45,427 nucleotides of DNA from DASQHM01 sp035632095. Its GTDB lineage: Bacteria > Pseudomonadota > Alphaproteobacteria > Ferrovibrionales > Ferrovibrionaceae. Within the stretch, counting starts at the first letter, position 1, and every line of letters starts with the position of its first letter. Location: the NCBI GenBank assembly GCA_035632095.1, contig DASQHM010000044.1, positions 1-45,427 on the forward strand. Direction: 5' to 3'. The position numbers and the translations under genes are program-made. Of the stretch, positions 33,558 to 41,688 are shown piece by piece. The notes beneath the pieces were generated by a model that saw only the letters and a program-made list of their open reading frames with translations, did not search any database and was not told the origin of the DNA.

Positions 33558-35501
33558 TCAGGGACCGGCCGCGCGCTTCGGCGCAACCGCTGCGGCATAT
33601 TCGGGCACGATGCGGCGCACCAGCGCCAGCATGTCGTCGATGCGGCGTGCCTCGGCCGCCGCGGCGAGCTGGTCGAGCAGCGGCACCAGCAGGCCATGAT
33701 CGATCAGCCGCGGCGCGGCAAGCAAAATGCCGTCCTGCGCCGTGGGCACCAAGTGCTCGCTCTTATGTAGCACTTCCTCGTGCAGCTTCTCGCCCTGTCG
33801 CAAATCGGTATAGACGATCTGCACTTCCACGTCGGGCCGGAAACCGGCCAGGCGAATCATCTGCCGCGCCAGATCCTGGATGCGCACCGGCTCGCCCATG
33901 TCGAGCACGAAGATCTTGCCGCGCTCGTCGCTCCCGGCCGGCGTCATGGCGGAAGCCTGCAGTGTAAGTTCGACTGCCTCGCGCGTGGTCATGAAATAGC
34001 GGGTGACATCCGGATGGGTCACGGTCAGCGGCCCGCCGCGCGCGAGCTGGCGCTGGAACAACGGCACCACCGATCCCGTGGAACCCAGCACGTTGCCGAA
34101 GCGCACAGTGACGAAGCGCGTGCCGCGTCCGCCCTGCTCCAAAAGGCTCAAGGCCTGGCAATAGATTTCGGCGATGCGCTTGCTGGCGCCCATGATGCTG
34201 GACGGATTGACCGCCTTGTCGGTGGAGATCATCACCATGGCGGCCACGCCGCTTTCGCGGCAGAGGTCGGCGACGTTGCGCGTGCCGGTGACATTGGTCA
34301 GCACGCCTTCCGCCGGATTTTCTTCGACCAGCGGCAGGTGCTTGAAGGCCGCGGCGTGGAATACCAGCTCGGGCCGCTCGGTGCGGAACACATCGCCCAA
34401 TCGCGCACGGTCGCGCACGTCGCCGAGCAGCGCCGCCCGCGGCACGTTCGGCCGGGTTTCGCCGAGCTCCAGATCGATCTGGTAGAGATTGTGTTCGCTG
34501 TTGTCGAGCAGCGCCAAGCGCAAGGGCTTCAGGTCGGCGATCTGGCGCGCCAGTTCCGAGCCGATAGTCCCGCCGGCGCCCGTCACCAGCACGCGGCGGC
34601 CTTCGATCAAGCGGCGCATGGCGTCGCGGTCGAGCACCTTTTGCGGCCGGCCGAGCAGGTCTTCCACGTCGACGGGCCGGATATCGACGGGCGCGCCGTC
34701 GTCCCGCTTGAAGTCTGTCAATCGCGGCAGTCGCGCCAGGGTCAAGCCAAGCCGCTCCGCCTCGTCGAGCAGGCGGCGGACCGCGCCGCCGTCCAACTGT
34801 TCGGCGGTGATGACGATGCGCTGGGGCGCGCGCCCGCGTTCGGCCAGGCGCTCGGTGACCGCGGCGAGATCGCCGATGCCGCCCAACACGCGAATGCCGT
34901 GCATGTCGCGGCCGATGCGGCTCGCCTTTTCATCCAGCAGGCCGACCACCCGATAGGGCGCATCCTTGCGCCGCGCCATGTCGCGGATGAACGTCTCGGC
35001 GGCGATGCCGGCGCCGATCAGCAGCACGGGGATGCGCTCGCCGGCCTTGCGGTCGAAAATCACGCCGAAGTCGCCATCCTTCATGGCGCGGTAGAGCAAA
35101 CGCGGGCCGGCCAGAAGCGCGAACAGGATCGGCCATTGCAGGATCAGGGCCGCGCGCGGCAAGTCCTGGGCGCGCGTCACGACAAAGAGCACCAGGAAGA
35201 AAACCAGCAGCGCCAACGACACGCCTTTGGCGATGGCGACCAGGTCGTTGAACGAGGCGTAGTGCCAGATGCCGCGATAGAGGCCCATGAACGAGAACAC
35301 CGGCGCCGAAACGCCGACGAAGATCATGGTGTAGGGCCAAAGGTGCAGCGGCGGCTGCGGATTGCCGTAGTTCCAGAAGGCGAGGCCGACCGCCAATTCG
35401 AACGACAAGGCAGCCATGAACAGATCGTGGATCGCCACGGTGACGATGCGACGGTTCACCGCCATGCGGGGACGGTCGGTGCGGGGACGGTCAGCCGGCA
35501 T
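33558..35501 (-). CDS. CapD/WbpM/PglF-type nucleoside-diphosphate sugar 4,6-dehydratase (membrane-bound)
   Basis: A 647-residue protein. About four N-terminal membrane helices (residues about 18-125, for example LALLVFFLVLFVVTRAQDLP) lead to a CoA-binding-like domain (VLLIGAGIAAETFIRDMARR). The SDR domain follows with VLVTGAGGTIGSELARQIA, VFHAAAFKHLPLVEENPAEG and MISTDKAVNPSSIMGASKRI. The SMGASK-type active site, lacking the usual Tyr, is typical of PglF/WbpM enzymes that turn UDP-GlcNAc into the 4-keto-6-deoxy sugar for surface glycans. It overlaps the upstream sugar-phosphate transferase gene by 11 bp. The start is the ATG at 35501. Confidence 0.92.
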   Translation of the reverse strand: MPADRPRTDRPRMAVNRRIVTVAIHDLFMAALSFELAVGLAFWNYGNPQPPLHLWPYTMIFVGVSAPVFSFMGLYRGIWHYASFNDLVAIAKGVSLALLVFFLVLFVVTRAQDLPRAALILQWPILFALLAGPRLLYRAMKDGDFGVIFDRKAGERIPVLLIGAGIAAETFIRDMARRKDAPYRVVGLLDEKASRIGRDMHGIRVLGGIGDLAAVTERLAERGRAPQRIVITAEQLDGGAVRRLLDEAERLGLTLARLPRLTDFKRDDGAPVDIRPVDVEDLLGRPQKVLDRDAMRRLIEGRRVLVTGAGGTIGSELARQIADLKPLRLALLDNSEHNLYQIDLELGETRPNVPRAALLGDVRDRARLGDVFRTERPELVFHAAAFKHLPLVEENPAEGVLTNVTGTRNVADLCRESGVAAMVMISTDKAVNPSSIMGASKRIAEIYCQALSLLEQGGRGTRFVTVRFGNVLGSTGSVVPLFQRQLARGGPLTVTHPDVTRYFMTTREAVELTLQASAMTPAGSDERGKIFVLDMGEPVRIQDLARQMIRLAGFRPDVEVQIVYTDLRQGEKLHEEVLHKSEHLVPTAQDGILLAAPRLIDHGLLVPLLDQLAAAAEARRIDDMLALVRRIVPEYAAAVAPKRAAGP

Positions 35502-36483
35502 GGCGCAAGCTCCCGCCGTGATCGGAAAAATGCCAGAGCAAGCCGCCGACGAGGACCGCTCCCGCCAGCAAGGCCGCCACCGTAACGCCGGCATCGAGCG
35601 CCGACCAGGCCGCGAGGGCGATCAAGGCGGCATTCACCGCCGCAATGCTGAGCGACACGCGGGCGTGCGAGGCGAAGCGGCGCGCCGCCTGTTGGTAGAA
35701 ATGGCTGCGATGGGCCTGCCACACGCGCTCGCCGGCGATCAAGCGGCGCCCGAGCGTGAGCGTCGCATCGCCCAGGTAATAGAGCGGCAGAAGCAACGCC
35801 GGCGCCCAATAGCCCGCCGCCGCCAGACGCAGCAGCAGCCATCCGAGCAGGTAGCCGAGGCCGACGCTGCCCACGTCGCCGAGAAAGATGCGGGCGGGCG
35901 GCCAGTTCCACAGCAGGAAACCCGCCGTGGCGGCGGCGAGCGCCAGGCCGTAGAGCGGCATGTGGCCGCGGTCGCCGCTCACGACGGCGACGATGGTCAG
36001 CCCGGCGCCGATGCCGATGGCTTCCACCGCGCTGATGCCGTCGATGCCGTCCATGAAGTTGAACAGGTTCACGAACCAGAGCCAAGCCAGCACCGCAAGG
36101 ACGCGATCAAGTATGGGCGGCAGCAATCCTTGCGCCACCTGCGCGCCCTCCGGCAGGGTCGTCACCCCGATGATGACGGCAGCGGCCTGGACCAGGAGCC
36201 GGAGCGCGACCGGCACGCCTTTGAGATCGTCGGCCCAGGAAAACGCCGCCAAGGCCACGCCGAGCGCCAAGGCGATCCCGGCGCGGAAGTCGAGGCCGAT
36301 GGCGACCCAGGCCAGCGCCAGCACCGGAATCACCGCCAGTCCGGCGCCCCGGGGCGTCGGCACGCTATGGCTCGAACGCTCGTTCGGATGGTCCAGGATG
36401 GCGCGCCGGCGCAGCAAGGCCAGCACCCCGCCGGTGGCGGCGGCGGCGGCCAGGAACGCGGCCAGCGGGAGGAGCCAGATCAT
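35491..36483 (-). CDS. Undecaprenyl-phosphate sugar-1-phosphate transferase, MraY/WecA family (GT4-PNPT)
   Basis: A 330-residue polytopic membrane protein with about ten helices. PNPT catalytic motifs are visible: HSVPTPRGAGLAVIP near the N-terminus, FSWADDLKGVPVALRLLVQA with the DD pair, NLFNFMDGIDGISAVEAIG with the metal-binding Asp, ARIFLGDVGSVGLGYLLGW and the cytoplasmic RVWQAHRSHFYQQAARR. It starts glycan assembly by moving a sugar-1-phosphate, probably the sugar made by the adjacent CapD-like enzyme, to the lipid carrier. The exact sugar is inference. It lies 33 bases after the ligase-like gene. Confidence 0.92.
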   Translation of the reverse strand: MIWLLPLAAFLAAAAATGGVLALLRRRAILDHPNERSSHSVPTPRGAGLAVIPVLALAWVAIGLDFRAGIALALGVALAAFSWADDLKGVPVALRLLVQAAAVIIGVTTLPEGAQVAQGLLPPILDRVLAVLAWLWFVNLFNFMDGIDGISAVEAIGIGAGLTIVAVVSGDRGHMPLYGLALAAATAGFLLWNWPPARIFLGDVGSVGLGYLLGWLLLRLAAAGYWAPALLLPLYYLGDATLTLGRRLIAGERVWQAHRSHFYQQAARRFASHARVSLSIAAVNAALIALAAWSALDAGVTVAALLAGAVLVGGLLWHFSDHGGSLRHAG

Positions 36484-36516
36484 GCCGCCGCTTCATAGCG
36501 CAAAGCGCGGCCCGGG

Positions 36517-37734
36517 TTAAGTGCGTTGCGGAATTTGGCCCCGCGCCCACGCGAGGCTGACGACGGCGGCCAGGGCGAGCGCCGCCAGCCACCAGGTCTG
36601 CCAGACGCCGAAGCTGAGGCAGAGAATGACCAGGCCCGCAATGAGCTGGCCGGCGACGGCGGCGCGCTCGTAGCGATCGGCGATCCGGGCGGCGCCTGCA
36701 AAGAGCAAACCGATCACCACCGCCGTCAGGGCCGCGCCCACGGCGCCGAGTTCGAGCCAGACCTGCAACAGCCCGTTGTGGGGATGCAGCGCCAGCAGTA
36801 CGCCGCCGCCGGGCGCCGGCGCATCGCCCCCCGGAATCGAGCGGGAGGCGTTGAGCCCCCAGCCGATCCAGGGGTGGTCCAGCACGCGATTGGCGGCGAA
36901 TTCCCAGATATAGAGCCGCTGCAGGGCGGAATACTTGACGCCGCGGAGCGCCGTCTCCCAGACGGCCGGCGCGAGGGGCCCGAGCGGCAGCGCCGGCATG
37001 ACCAGGGCGAGCACCACGATCACCGCGCCGAATACCCGGATCGCCCACGGCCCGATGAACCAGACCATCATGAACACCACAAGCCCGGCGCCGGCGGCGA
37101 TGCGAACGCTCTGGCTGTTGACGAAGCCGCTCAGCACCAACGCCGGCAACAGCGCGCCGAGCGCCAGCACCATGCGCTCCTGGCGGGCATAGCTGATGCC
37201 GAGCGGGAAGCCGATGAGCACCAGAAGCGCCATGGCGCGGTCCAAGGCGCCGAAGCTGATGACCCGGGTGCCGTGTTGCCATTGGTGCAACGCGCGGGTG
37301 ATGGCGTAGTCGGTTTCGACCTCGATGGCGACCAGGAGAAATCCGAGCAGAAAACCGAGGCGCAGCAGGAAGGCCAAGCGGGTCAACGCCGCCGCATCGA
37401 GGCCCGACGTCGCCGCCTGGAGCATCAGACCGGCGGCCAGCAAGGCGATGAGGCTCGGCACCAGCGTGGCAACGTCGTGCGGTTGGACGGCCCAAAGCGC
37501 ACTGAGCGCGCCCCAGGCCAGCAGAAGCGCCAATGCCGCCACGGCGAGCGATGCGACCGGCGGACGGCGAAGCCTTTCGAGGTGCCCGTCGCGCCAAAGC
37601 AGGGCCAGGCCAGCAAGACCGGCCGCGACGACAATGCCGGTCAATGCAACCGGCGACACCACGCTGAGCGGCGTCGCGATCAGCACCGCCACTCCCAGCA
37701 CGTGCTCGCCCGCGATGCGCTCCGGCAATTTCAT
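36517..37734 (-). CDS. O-antigen ligase (WaaL/Wzy-C) family membrane protein
   Basis: A 405-residue protein with about eleven hydrophobic helices. The Wzy-C/WaaL hallmark is the periplasmic loop with LHPHNGLLQVWLELGAVGAA, preceded by YIWEFAANRVLDHPWIGWGL and SFGALDRAMALLVLIGFPLG. It probably joins or polymerises glycan units on the periplasmic side; ligase and polymerase cannot be told apart from sequence. Its ATG overlaps the stop of the upstream glycosyltransferase as ATGA (37731-37734). Confidence 0.88.
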   Translation of the reverse strand: MKLPERIAGEHVLGVAVLIATPLSVVSPVALTGIVVAAGLAGLALLWRDGHLERLRRPPVASLAVAALALLLAWGALSALWAVQPHDVATLVPSLIALLAAGLMLQAATSGLDAAALTRLAFLLRLGFLLGFLLVAIEVETDYAITRALHQWQHGTRVISFGALDRAMALLVLIGFPLGISYARQERMVLALGALLPALVLSGFVNSQSVRIAAGAGLVVFMMVWFIGPWAIRVFGAVIVVLALVMPALPLGPLAPAVWETALRGVKYSALQRLYIWEFAANRVLDHPWIGWGLNASRSIPGGDAPAPGGGVLLALHPHNGLLQVWLELGAVGAALTAVVIGLLFAGAARIADRYERAAVAGQLIAGLVILCLSFGVWQTWWLAALALAAVVSLAWARGQIPQRT

Positions 37735-38876
37735 GCCGCCACCAGGTCCGGCCGCGCCACGCGATACACGGTCAAGGTATCAGCGACGAATTTCTCCACG
37801 GAGTATTCGCGCTCGGCCATCTCGCGGCCGCGCCGCGCCAGGGTCCGGCGCAATGTGGGATCGTCCAGCAGCCGGCCGATGGCAGCGGCCGTCGCGGCGC
37901 CGTCGCGGACCGGAACCAGCAATCCGTTCACTTCGTGATGCACCACCTCGTGACAGCCGGGCACGTCGGCCGTGACGATGGCGCGGCCCACGGCGGCGGC
38001 CTCGATCAATCCGCGCGGCAGGCCTTCGCGATAGGACGGCATGCAGACGATGGTCGACTTCGCCAGGGTCGCCGGCATGTCGGTCGAATAGCCCCACCAT
38101 TCGACCCAGCCGCGGCGCACCCATTCGGCGATGGCCTTTTCGCCGATGTCGGTCGGGTTCTTCGGATCGGTGCGGCCGACCATGACGAAGCGGGCGGTCG
38201 TGCCCTTCTCGCGCAGCAGCCGCGCCGCTTCGACGAATTCGCGGGCGCCCTTGTCGCCGAGGATGCGCGCCGGAAACATCACGACCGGCTCGCCGGGCGG
38301 TTCGGGGCATTCGGCAAATTGCTTGAGATCGACGCCGCAGCCTTTGATGAGCGCCATGCGCTCCACGTCGGCCAAACGGCGCTCGCGAAAGATGCCGAGG
38401 TCGTCGGCGTTCTGGAATATGGTGCAGCTTTGCAGATTGTGCAGCGCATAACGAAAGAGCGTGTTCAGGTAGGAGCGCAGCGCCCGCACCTTCCAGTCTT
38501 CGCGAATATAGAGGTAGCCGAGGCCGGTGATGGCGTTGACCGCCGGGAGTCCCAGCAGCCGGCAGATGGTGCCGCCCCAGATCACCGGCTTCATGGCGAC
38601 GTTGTGCACCAGGTCCGGCTTGAGCCGCATGAGCAGTGCCGCGATCGCCGCGACCAACCGGATTTCGCCGAACAGCGACGTGCCGCCGCGCTCGAGCGGG
38701 ATCGGATGATAGTGGAATCCGTTGGCCTCGATCACCTTGACGAAGGTCGCGTCGTACGGCGCCGCCACATGCACGTCGATCCCGCGTTGCTGCATCGCGA
38801 GCCCAATCGGCATGCGATGGGTGGTGAAGAACAGCGCCTCGTTCACCAGAAACAGCAAGCGCCGCGTCTTGGCCAT
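37731..38876 (-). CDS. Glycosyltransferase family 4 (PglA/CapM-like)
   Basis: A 381-residue GT-B glycosyltransferase. The N-terminal acceptor domain has LLFLVNEALFFTTHRMPIGL and DLVHNVAMKPVIWGGTICRL. The donor domain has MFPARILGDKGAREFVEAAR, FVMVGRTDPKNPTDIG, CMPSYREGLPRGLIEAAAVG (the E-x7-E region) and IVTADVPGCHEVVHHEVNGL. It resembles PglA, which adds GalNAc to a lipid-linked bacillosamine-type sugar, consistent with the PglF-type dehydratase downstream. I start at the ATG at 38876 (MAKTRRLL), because upstream codons are Ala/Gly-rich spacer. It is the first gene of the leftward polysaccharide operon. Confidence 0.9.
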   Translation of the reverse strand: MAKTRRLLFLVNEALFFTTHRMPIGLAMQQRGIDVHVAAPYDATFVKVIEANGFHYHPIPLERGGTSLFGEIRLVAAIAALLMRLKPDLVHNVAMKPVIWGGTICRLLGLPAVNAITGLGYLYIREDWKVRALRSYLNTLFRYALHNLQSCTIFQNADDLGIFRERRLADVERMALIKGCGVDLKQFAECPEPPGEPVVMFPARILGDKGAREFVEAARLLREKGTTARFVMVGRTDPKNPTDIGEKAIAEWVRRGWVEWWGYSTDMPATLAKSTIVCMPSYREGLPRGLIEAAAVGRAIVTADVPGCHEVVHHEVNGLLVPVRDGAATAAAIGRLLDDPTLRRTLARRGREMAEREYSVEKFVADTLTVYRVARPDLVAA

Positions 38877-39034
38877 TCCCGCCCTTCCGCCGCCCGCGCT
38901 GCCGGCATGCGTGCCGCGCGCCCCGTTTCGGGCGGCGCGAACACTATGGCTTTGCATTTCCGCCCGTCAAGGCATGGTGCGCGGCCAAAAGCCCCGGATT
39001 GACAAGGCGGGGGGCCGCCTATAAGCGGAGCGCC

Positions 39035-40315
39035 ATGAGCGACAAGACGCGCATTGCCATCGTCGGGCTCGGCTACGTGGGGCTGCCGCTTGCGGTGGCG
39101 CTGGCGCGGCACTTTCCGGTGACCGGCTTCGACATCGGCGCCAGACGCATCGCCGAATTGAAGAGTGGGAACGACCGCACCGGCGAGGTGAGCCGCGACG
39201 ATCTGCTGGCGAGCCGCCTCAAGGTGACGGCAAGCAGCGCCGACATTGCCGGCAGCGACGTGTTCATCGTCACCGTGCCGACGCCGGTGGACGCGCACAA
39301 CCAGCCGGACCTCGGACCCTTGCGGGCCGCATCGGAGACCGTCGGCCGCCAACTGGCGCAAAGTCCGGTCCGGGGCGCCATCGTGGTGTTCGAAAGCACC
39401 GTCTACCCGGGCGTGACCGAACAGGTCTGCGGGCCGATCCTGGAGCGCGCCTCGGGCCTGGCGGCGGGCGTGGACTTCTTCCTCGGCTATTCGCCCGAGC
39501 GCATCAACCCGGGCGACCGCGAGCACACCGTGGACCGGATCACCAAGGTGGTGGCGGGCCAAACGCCGGCCGTCGCCCTGACGCTGAAGACGATCTATGG
39601 CGCGATCAACGGCGGCAACATCTTCGTCGCGCGCGACATCCGCACCGCGGAAGCCGCCAAGGTGATCGAGAACGCCCAGCGCGACATCAACATCGCCTTC
39701 ATCAACGAAGTGGCGATGATCTTCGAGAAGCTCGGCCTTTCGGCCCATGACGTGCTCGACGCCGCCGCAACCAAGTGGAACTTCCTCAAATTCACGCCGG
39801 GCCTGGTCGGCGGGCATTGCATCGGGGTCGATCCGTTCTACCTGGCGCACCTGGCGCAGGAGGTCGGTCACGATCCGGCGGTGATTCTGGCCGGACGGCG
39901 CATCAACGACGCCATGGGCGAATTCGTCGCCGGCCGCATCGACGCGCAATTGCCGCGCGGCGCCCGCACCCTGGTTTTGGGCCTGACCTTCAAGGAGAAC
40001 GTGCCGGACCTGCGCAATTCCAAGGTGGTCGACATCGTCGCCGGCCTGAAGCGGCGCGGCCATTCGGTCGACGTGCACGATCCGCTGGCGGACCCCGGCG
40101 AAGCGCAGGAGCAGTATGGTCTCGCCCTCGTGCCGCGGCTGGACGGCATCGGCGGCTACGACGCCGTGATCGGCGCGGTCAATCACGCGGTTTTCGGCAC
40201 CATGACGGCCGCGGCGCTGCGACGCCTGGCCAAGCAAGGCGGCTTGATCGCCGACGTGAAGGGCATCTGGCGCAAGCTCGCGCTCGGCGACGGTTTGCGC
40301 TATTGGCAGCTTTAG
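39035..40315 (+). CDS. Nucleotide sugar dehydrogenase, TviB/WbpO type (UDP-GlcNAc/GalNAc to uronic acid)
   Basis: A 426-residue NAD-dependent UDP-sugar 6-dehydrogenase. The Rossmann motif is IAIVGLGYVGLPLAVALA, the central domain has VFIVTVPTPVDAHNQPDLGP and EAAKVIENAQRDINIAFINE, and the catalytic cysteine is in VGGHCIGVDPFYLAH. ARTLVLGLTFKENVPDLRNS closes the C-domain. The length and the GVDPFYLAH block match the TviB/WbpO branch, which makes UDP-GalNAcA or GlcNAcA, rather than UDP-glucose dehydrogenases. It is divergent from the GT4 gene over 158 bp and probably provides an acidic sugar to the same glycan. The ATG at 39035 gives the expected MSDKTRIAIVG. Confidence 0.92.
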   Translation: MSDKTRIAIVGLGYVGLPLAVALARHFPVTGFDIGARRIAELKSGNDRTGEVSRDDLLASRLKVTASSADIAGSDVFIVTVPTPVDAHNQPDLGPLRAASETVGRQLAQSPVRGAIVVFESTVYPGVTEQVCGPILERASGLAAGVDFFLGYSPERINPGDREHTVDRITKVVAGQTPAVALTLKTIYGAINGGNIFVARDIRTAEAAKVIENAQRDINIAFINEVAMIFEKLGLSAHDVLDAAATKWNFLKFTPGLVGGHCIGVDPFYLAHLAQEVGHDPAVILAGRRINDAMGEFVAGRIDAQLPRGARTLVLGLTFKENVPDLRNSKVVDIVAGLKRRGHSVDVHDPLADPGEAQEQYGLALVPRLDGIGGYDAVIGAVNHAVFGTMTAAALRRLAKQGGLIADVKGIWRKLALGDGLRYWQL

Positions 40316-40320
40316 CGGCT

Positions 40321-41688
40321 TCAGGCCGCGCGCTCCTCGCGCACCGGCATCATCAAGACGAATCCGGCCACCAGAAAGACCACGATGGCGAAAATGCCGG
40401 CACGCTGGCTGGCGAAGGCGTCGGTCATGATCGCGATGGCCAGCGGCGCAAAGAACGCGGTGGCCTTGCCGGTGAGCGCGTAGAGGCCGAAGAATTCGCC
40501 CAGCATGTCCGGCGGCGCGAGCCGCGCCATCATGGTGCGCGCCGCCGCCTGCATGGGCCCGCTGCACAAGCCGATGATGACGGCGAACAGCATGAAGGCG
40601 CGCTCGGCGGAACTGGCGAAGAGCGCGCCGCCCTGCACCGGCCCGTCGACCGCAATGCCGAACAGCACGCTGTCATGGGTCATGGACAGGATGCCGAATG
40701 TGGCAAAGGTCACGCCGACCAGGGCGCCCTGAATGGTCGGCTTGGAGCCGATGCGATCGTCGAGCCAGCCGCCGACGGCCGCGCCGATGGCGGCGAAGAC
40801 GATGATGACGATGCCGAAGATGCCGAGACTTGTCGTGCCCCAGCCGAACATGCCGGCCGCATAGATGCCGCCGAAGGCGAACACGGCGCTCAACCCGTCG
40901 TAGGCGATCATGCGCGCGATCAGGAACAGGGCGATGTTGCGATAGCGGCCAAGCTTGGCCACGGTGGCGAAGACTTTGCGCGCGCCCTGGCGCGCCGCCT
41001 CGGCGCGGCCAATGCCGCAATGGGGCTGATCGGGCGTGAACAGGAATAGCGGCAGATCGAAGACCACGATCCAGACCGCGACGAGCGGGCCGACAACGCG
41101 GTCGTTTTCGTGCATGGCCTTGTCGAGGCCGAACCACGGCTGGTCCGGCAGGCTGAAGCACACCAGCACCGTGGTCAACGCGATCAGGCCGCCCACGTAG
41201 CCGAGACCCCAGGCATATCCGGAGAGCCGGCCGAGCCGTTCGTGCGGCACCAGATCCGGCAGCATGGCGTTGTTGAAGACGACCGAGATTTCCGCGCCGA
41301 CGGTCATCACGGCGATCGCCGCGAGCGCCCAGGTCCAGGTCTCCGGCCCGCTCGCCGGCGTCACCCACCAAAGGGCCGCGGCGCATATGACGCAGGGCAC
41401 TTGAAAGACGAAGGTCCAGCCTTTGCGCGGCCCCGCCGCGTCCGCCATGGCGCCGAGAAAGGGACTGGCGACGGCGATGAGCACGCCCGCGGCCGATTGC
41501 GCATAGCCCCACAGCGCCTGGCCCCGCACCGGGTCGGCGACGACGAACGAGGTGAAATAGGGCGCGAAGATGAAGGTGGTGATGACGCTGAAAATCGGCT
41601 GATTGGCCCAATCGAACATGGCCCAGCCGAAGCGGCCGAGGAAGCCCGCGTCGGGCGCCGCGCCGGCCGCGCGCGCCTCAGCCGGCAT
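40321..41688 (-). CDS. MFS transporter, UMF1 (Atg22-like) family
   Basis: A 455-residue membrane protein with twelve predicted helices. It begins with the UMF1 signature GWAMFDWANQPIFSVITTFI and FAPYFTSFVV, followed by AVASPFLGAMADAAGPRKGW, FNNAMLPDLVPHERLGRLSG and, near the end, LAPPDMLGEFFGLYALTGKA. The family resembles yeast Atg22, a vacuolar amino acid exporter; bacterial substrates are unknown. The start overlaps the end of the glutamate dehydrogenase gene by 11 bp, so it is translated from the same message, which may hint at amino acid export. It converges with the TviB-like gene, with only five bases between stops. Confidence 0.92.
   Translation of the reverse strand: MPAEARAAGAAPDAGFLGRFGWAMFDWANQPIFSVITTFIFAPYFTSFVVADPVRGQALWGYAQSAAGVLIAVASPFLGAMADAAGPRKGWTFVFQVPCVICAAALWWVTPASGPETWTWALAAIAVMTVGAEISVVFNNAMLPDLVPHERLGRLSGYAWGLGYVGGLIALTTVLVCFSLPDQPWFGLDKAMHENDRVVGPLVAVWIVVFDLPLFLFTPDQPHCGIGRAEAARQGARKVFATVAKLGRYRNIALFLIARMIAYDGLSAVFAFGGIYAAGMFGWGTTSLGIFGIVIIVFAAIGAAVGGWLDDRIGSKPTIQGALVGVTFATFGILSMTHDSVLFGIAVDGPVQGGALFASSAERAFMLFAVIIGLCSGPMQAAARTMMARLAPPDMLGEFFGLYALTGKATAFFAPLAIAIMTDAFASQRAGIFAIVVFLVAGFVLMMPVREERAA

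Noticed and set aside
33780..35585. 601-codon plus-strand open frame
   Set aside because: Antisense to the CapD-like dehydratase, whose motifs and membrane helices are unmistakable. The shadow has no motif.
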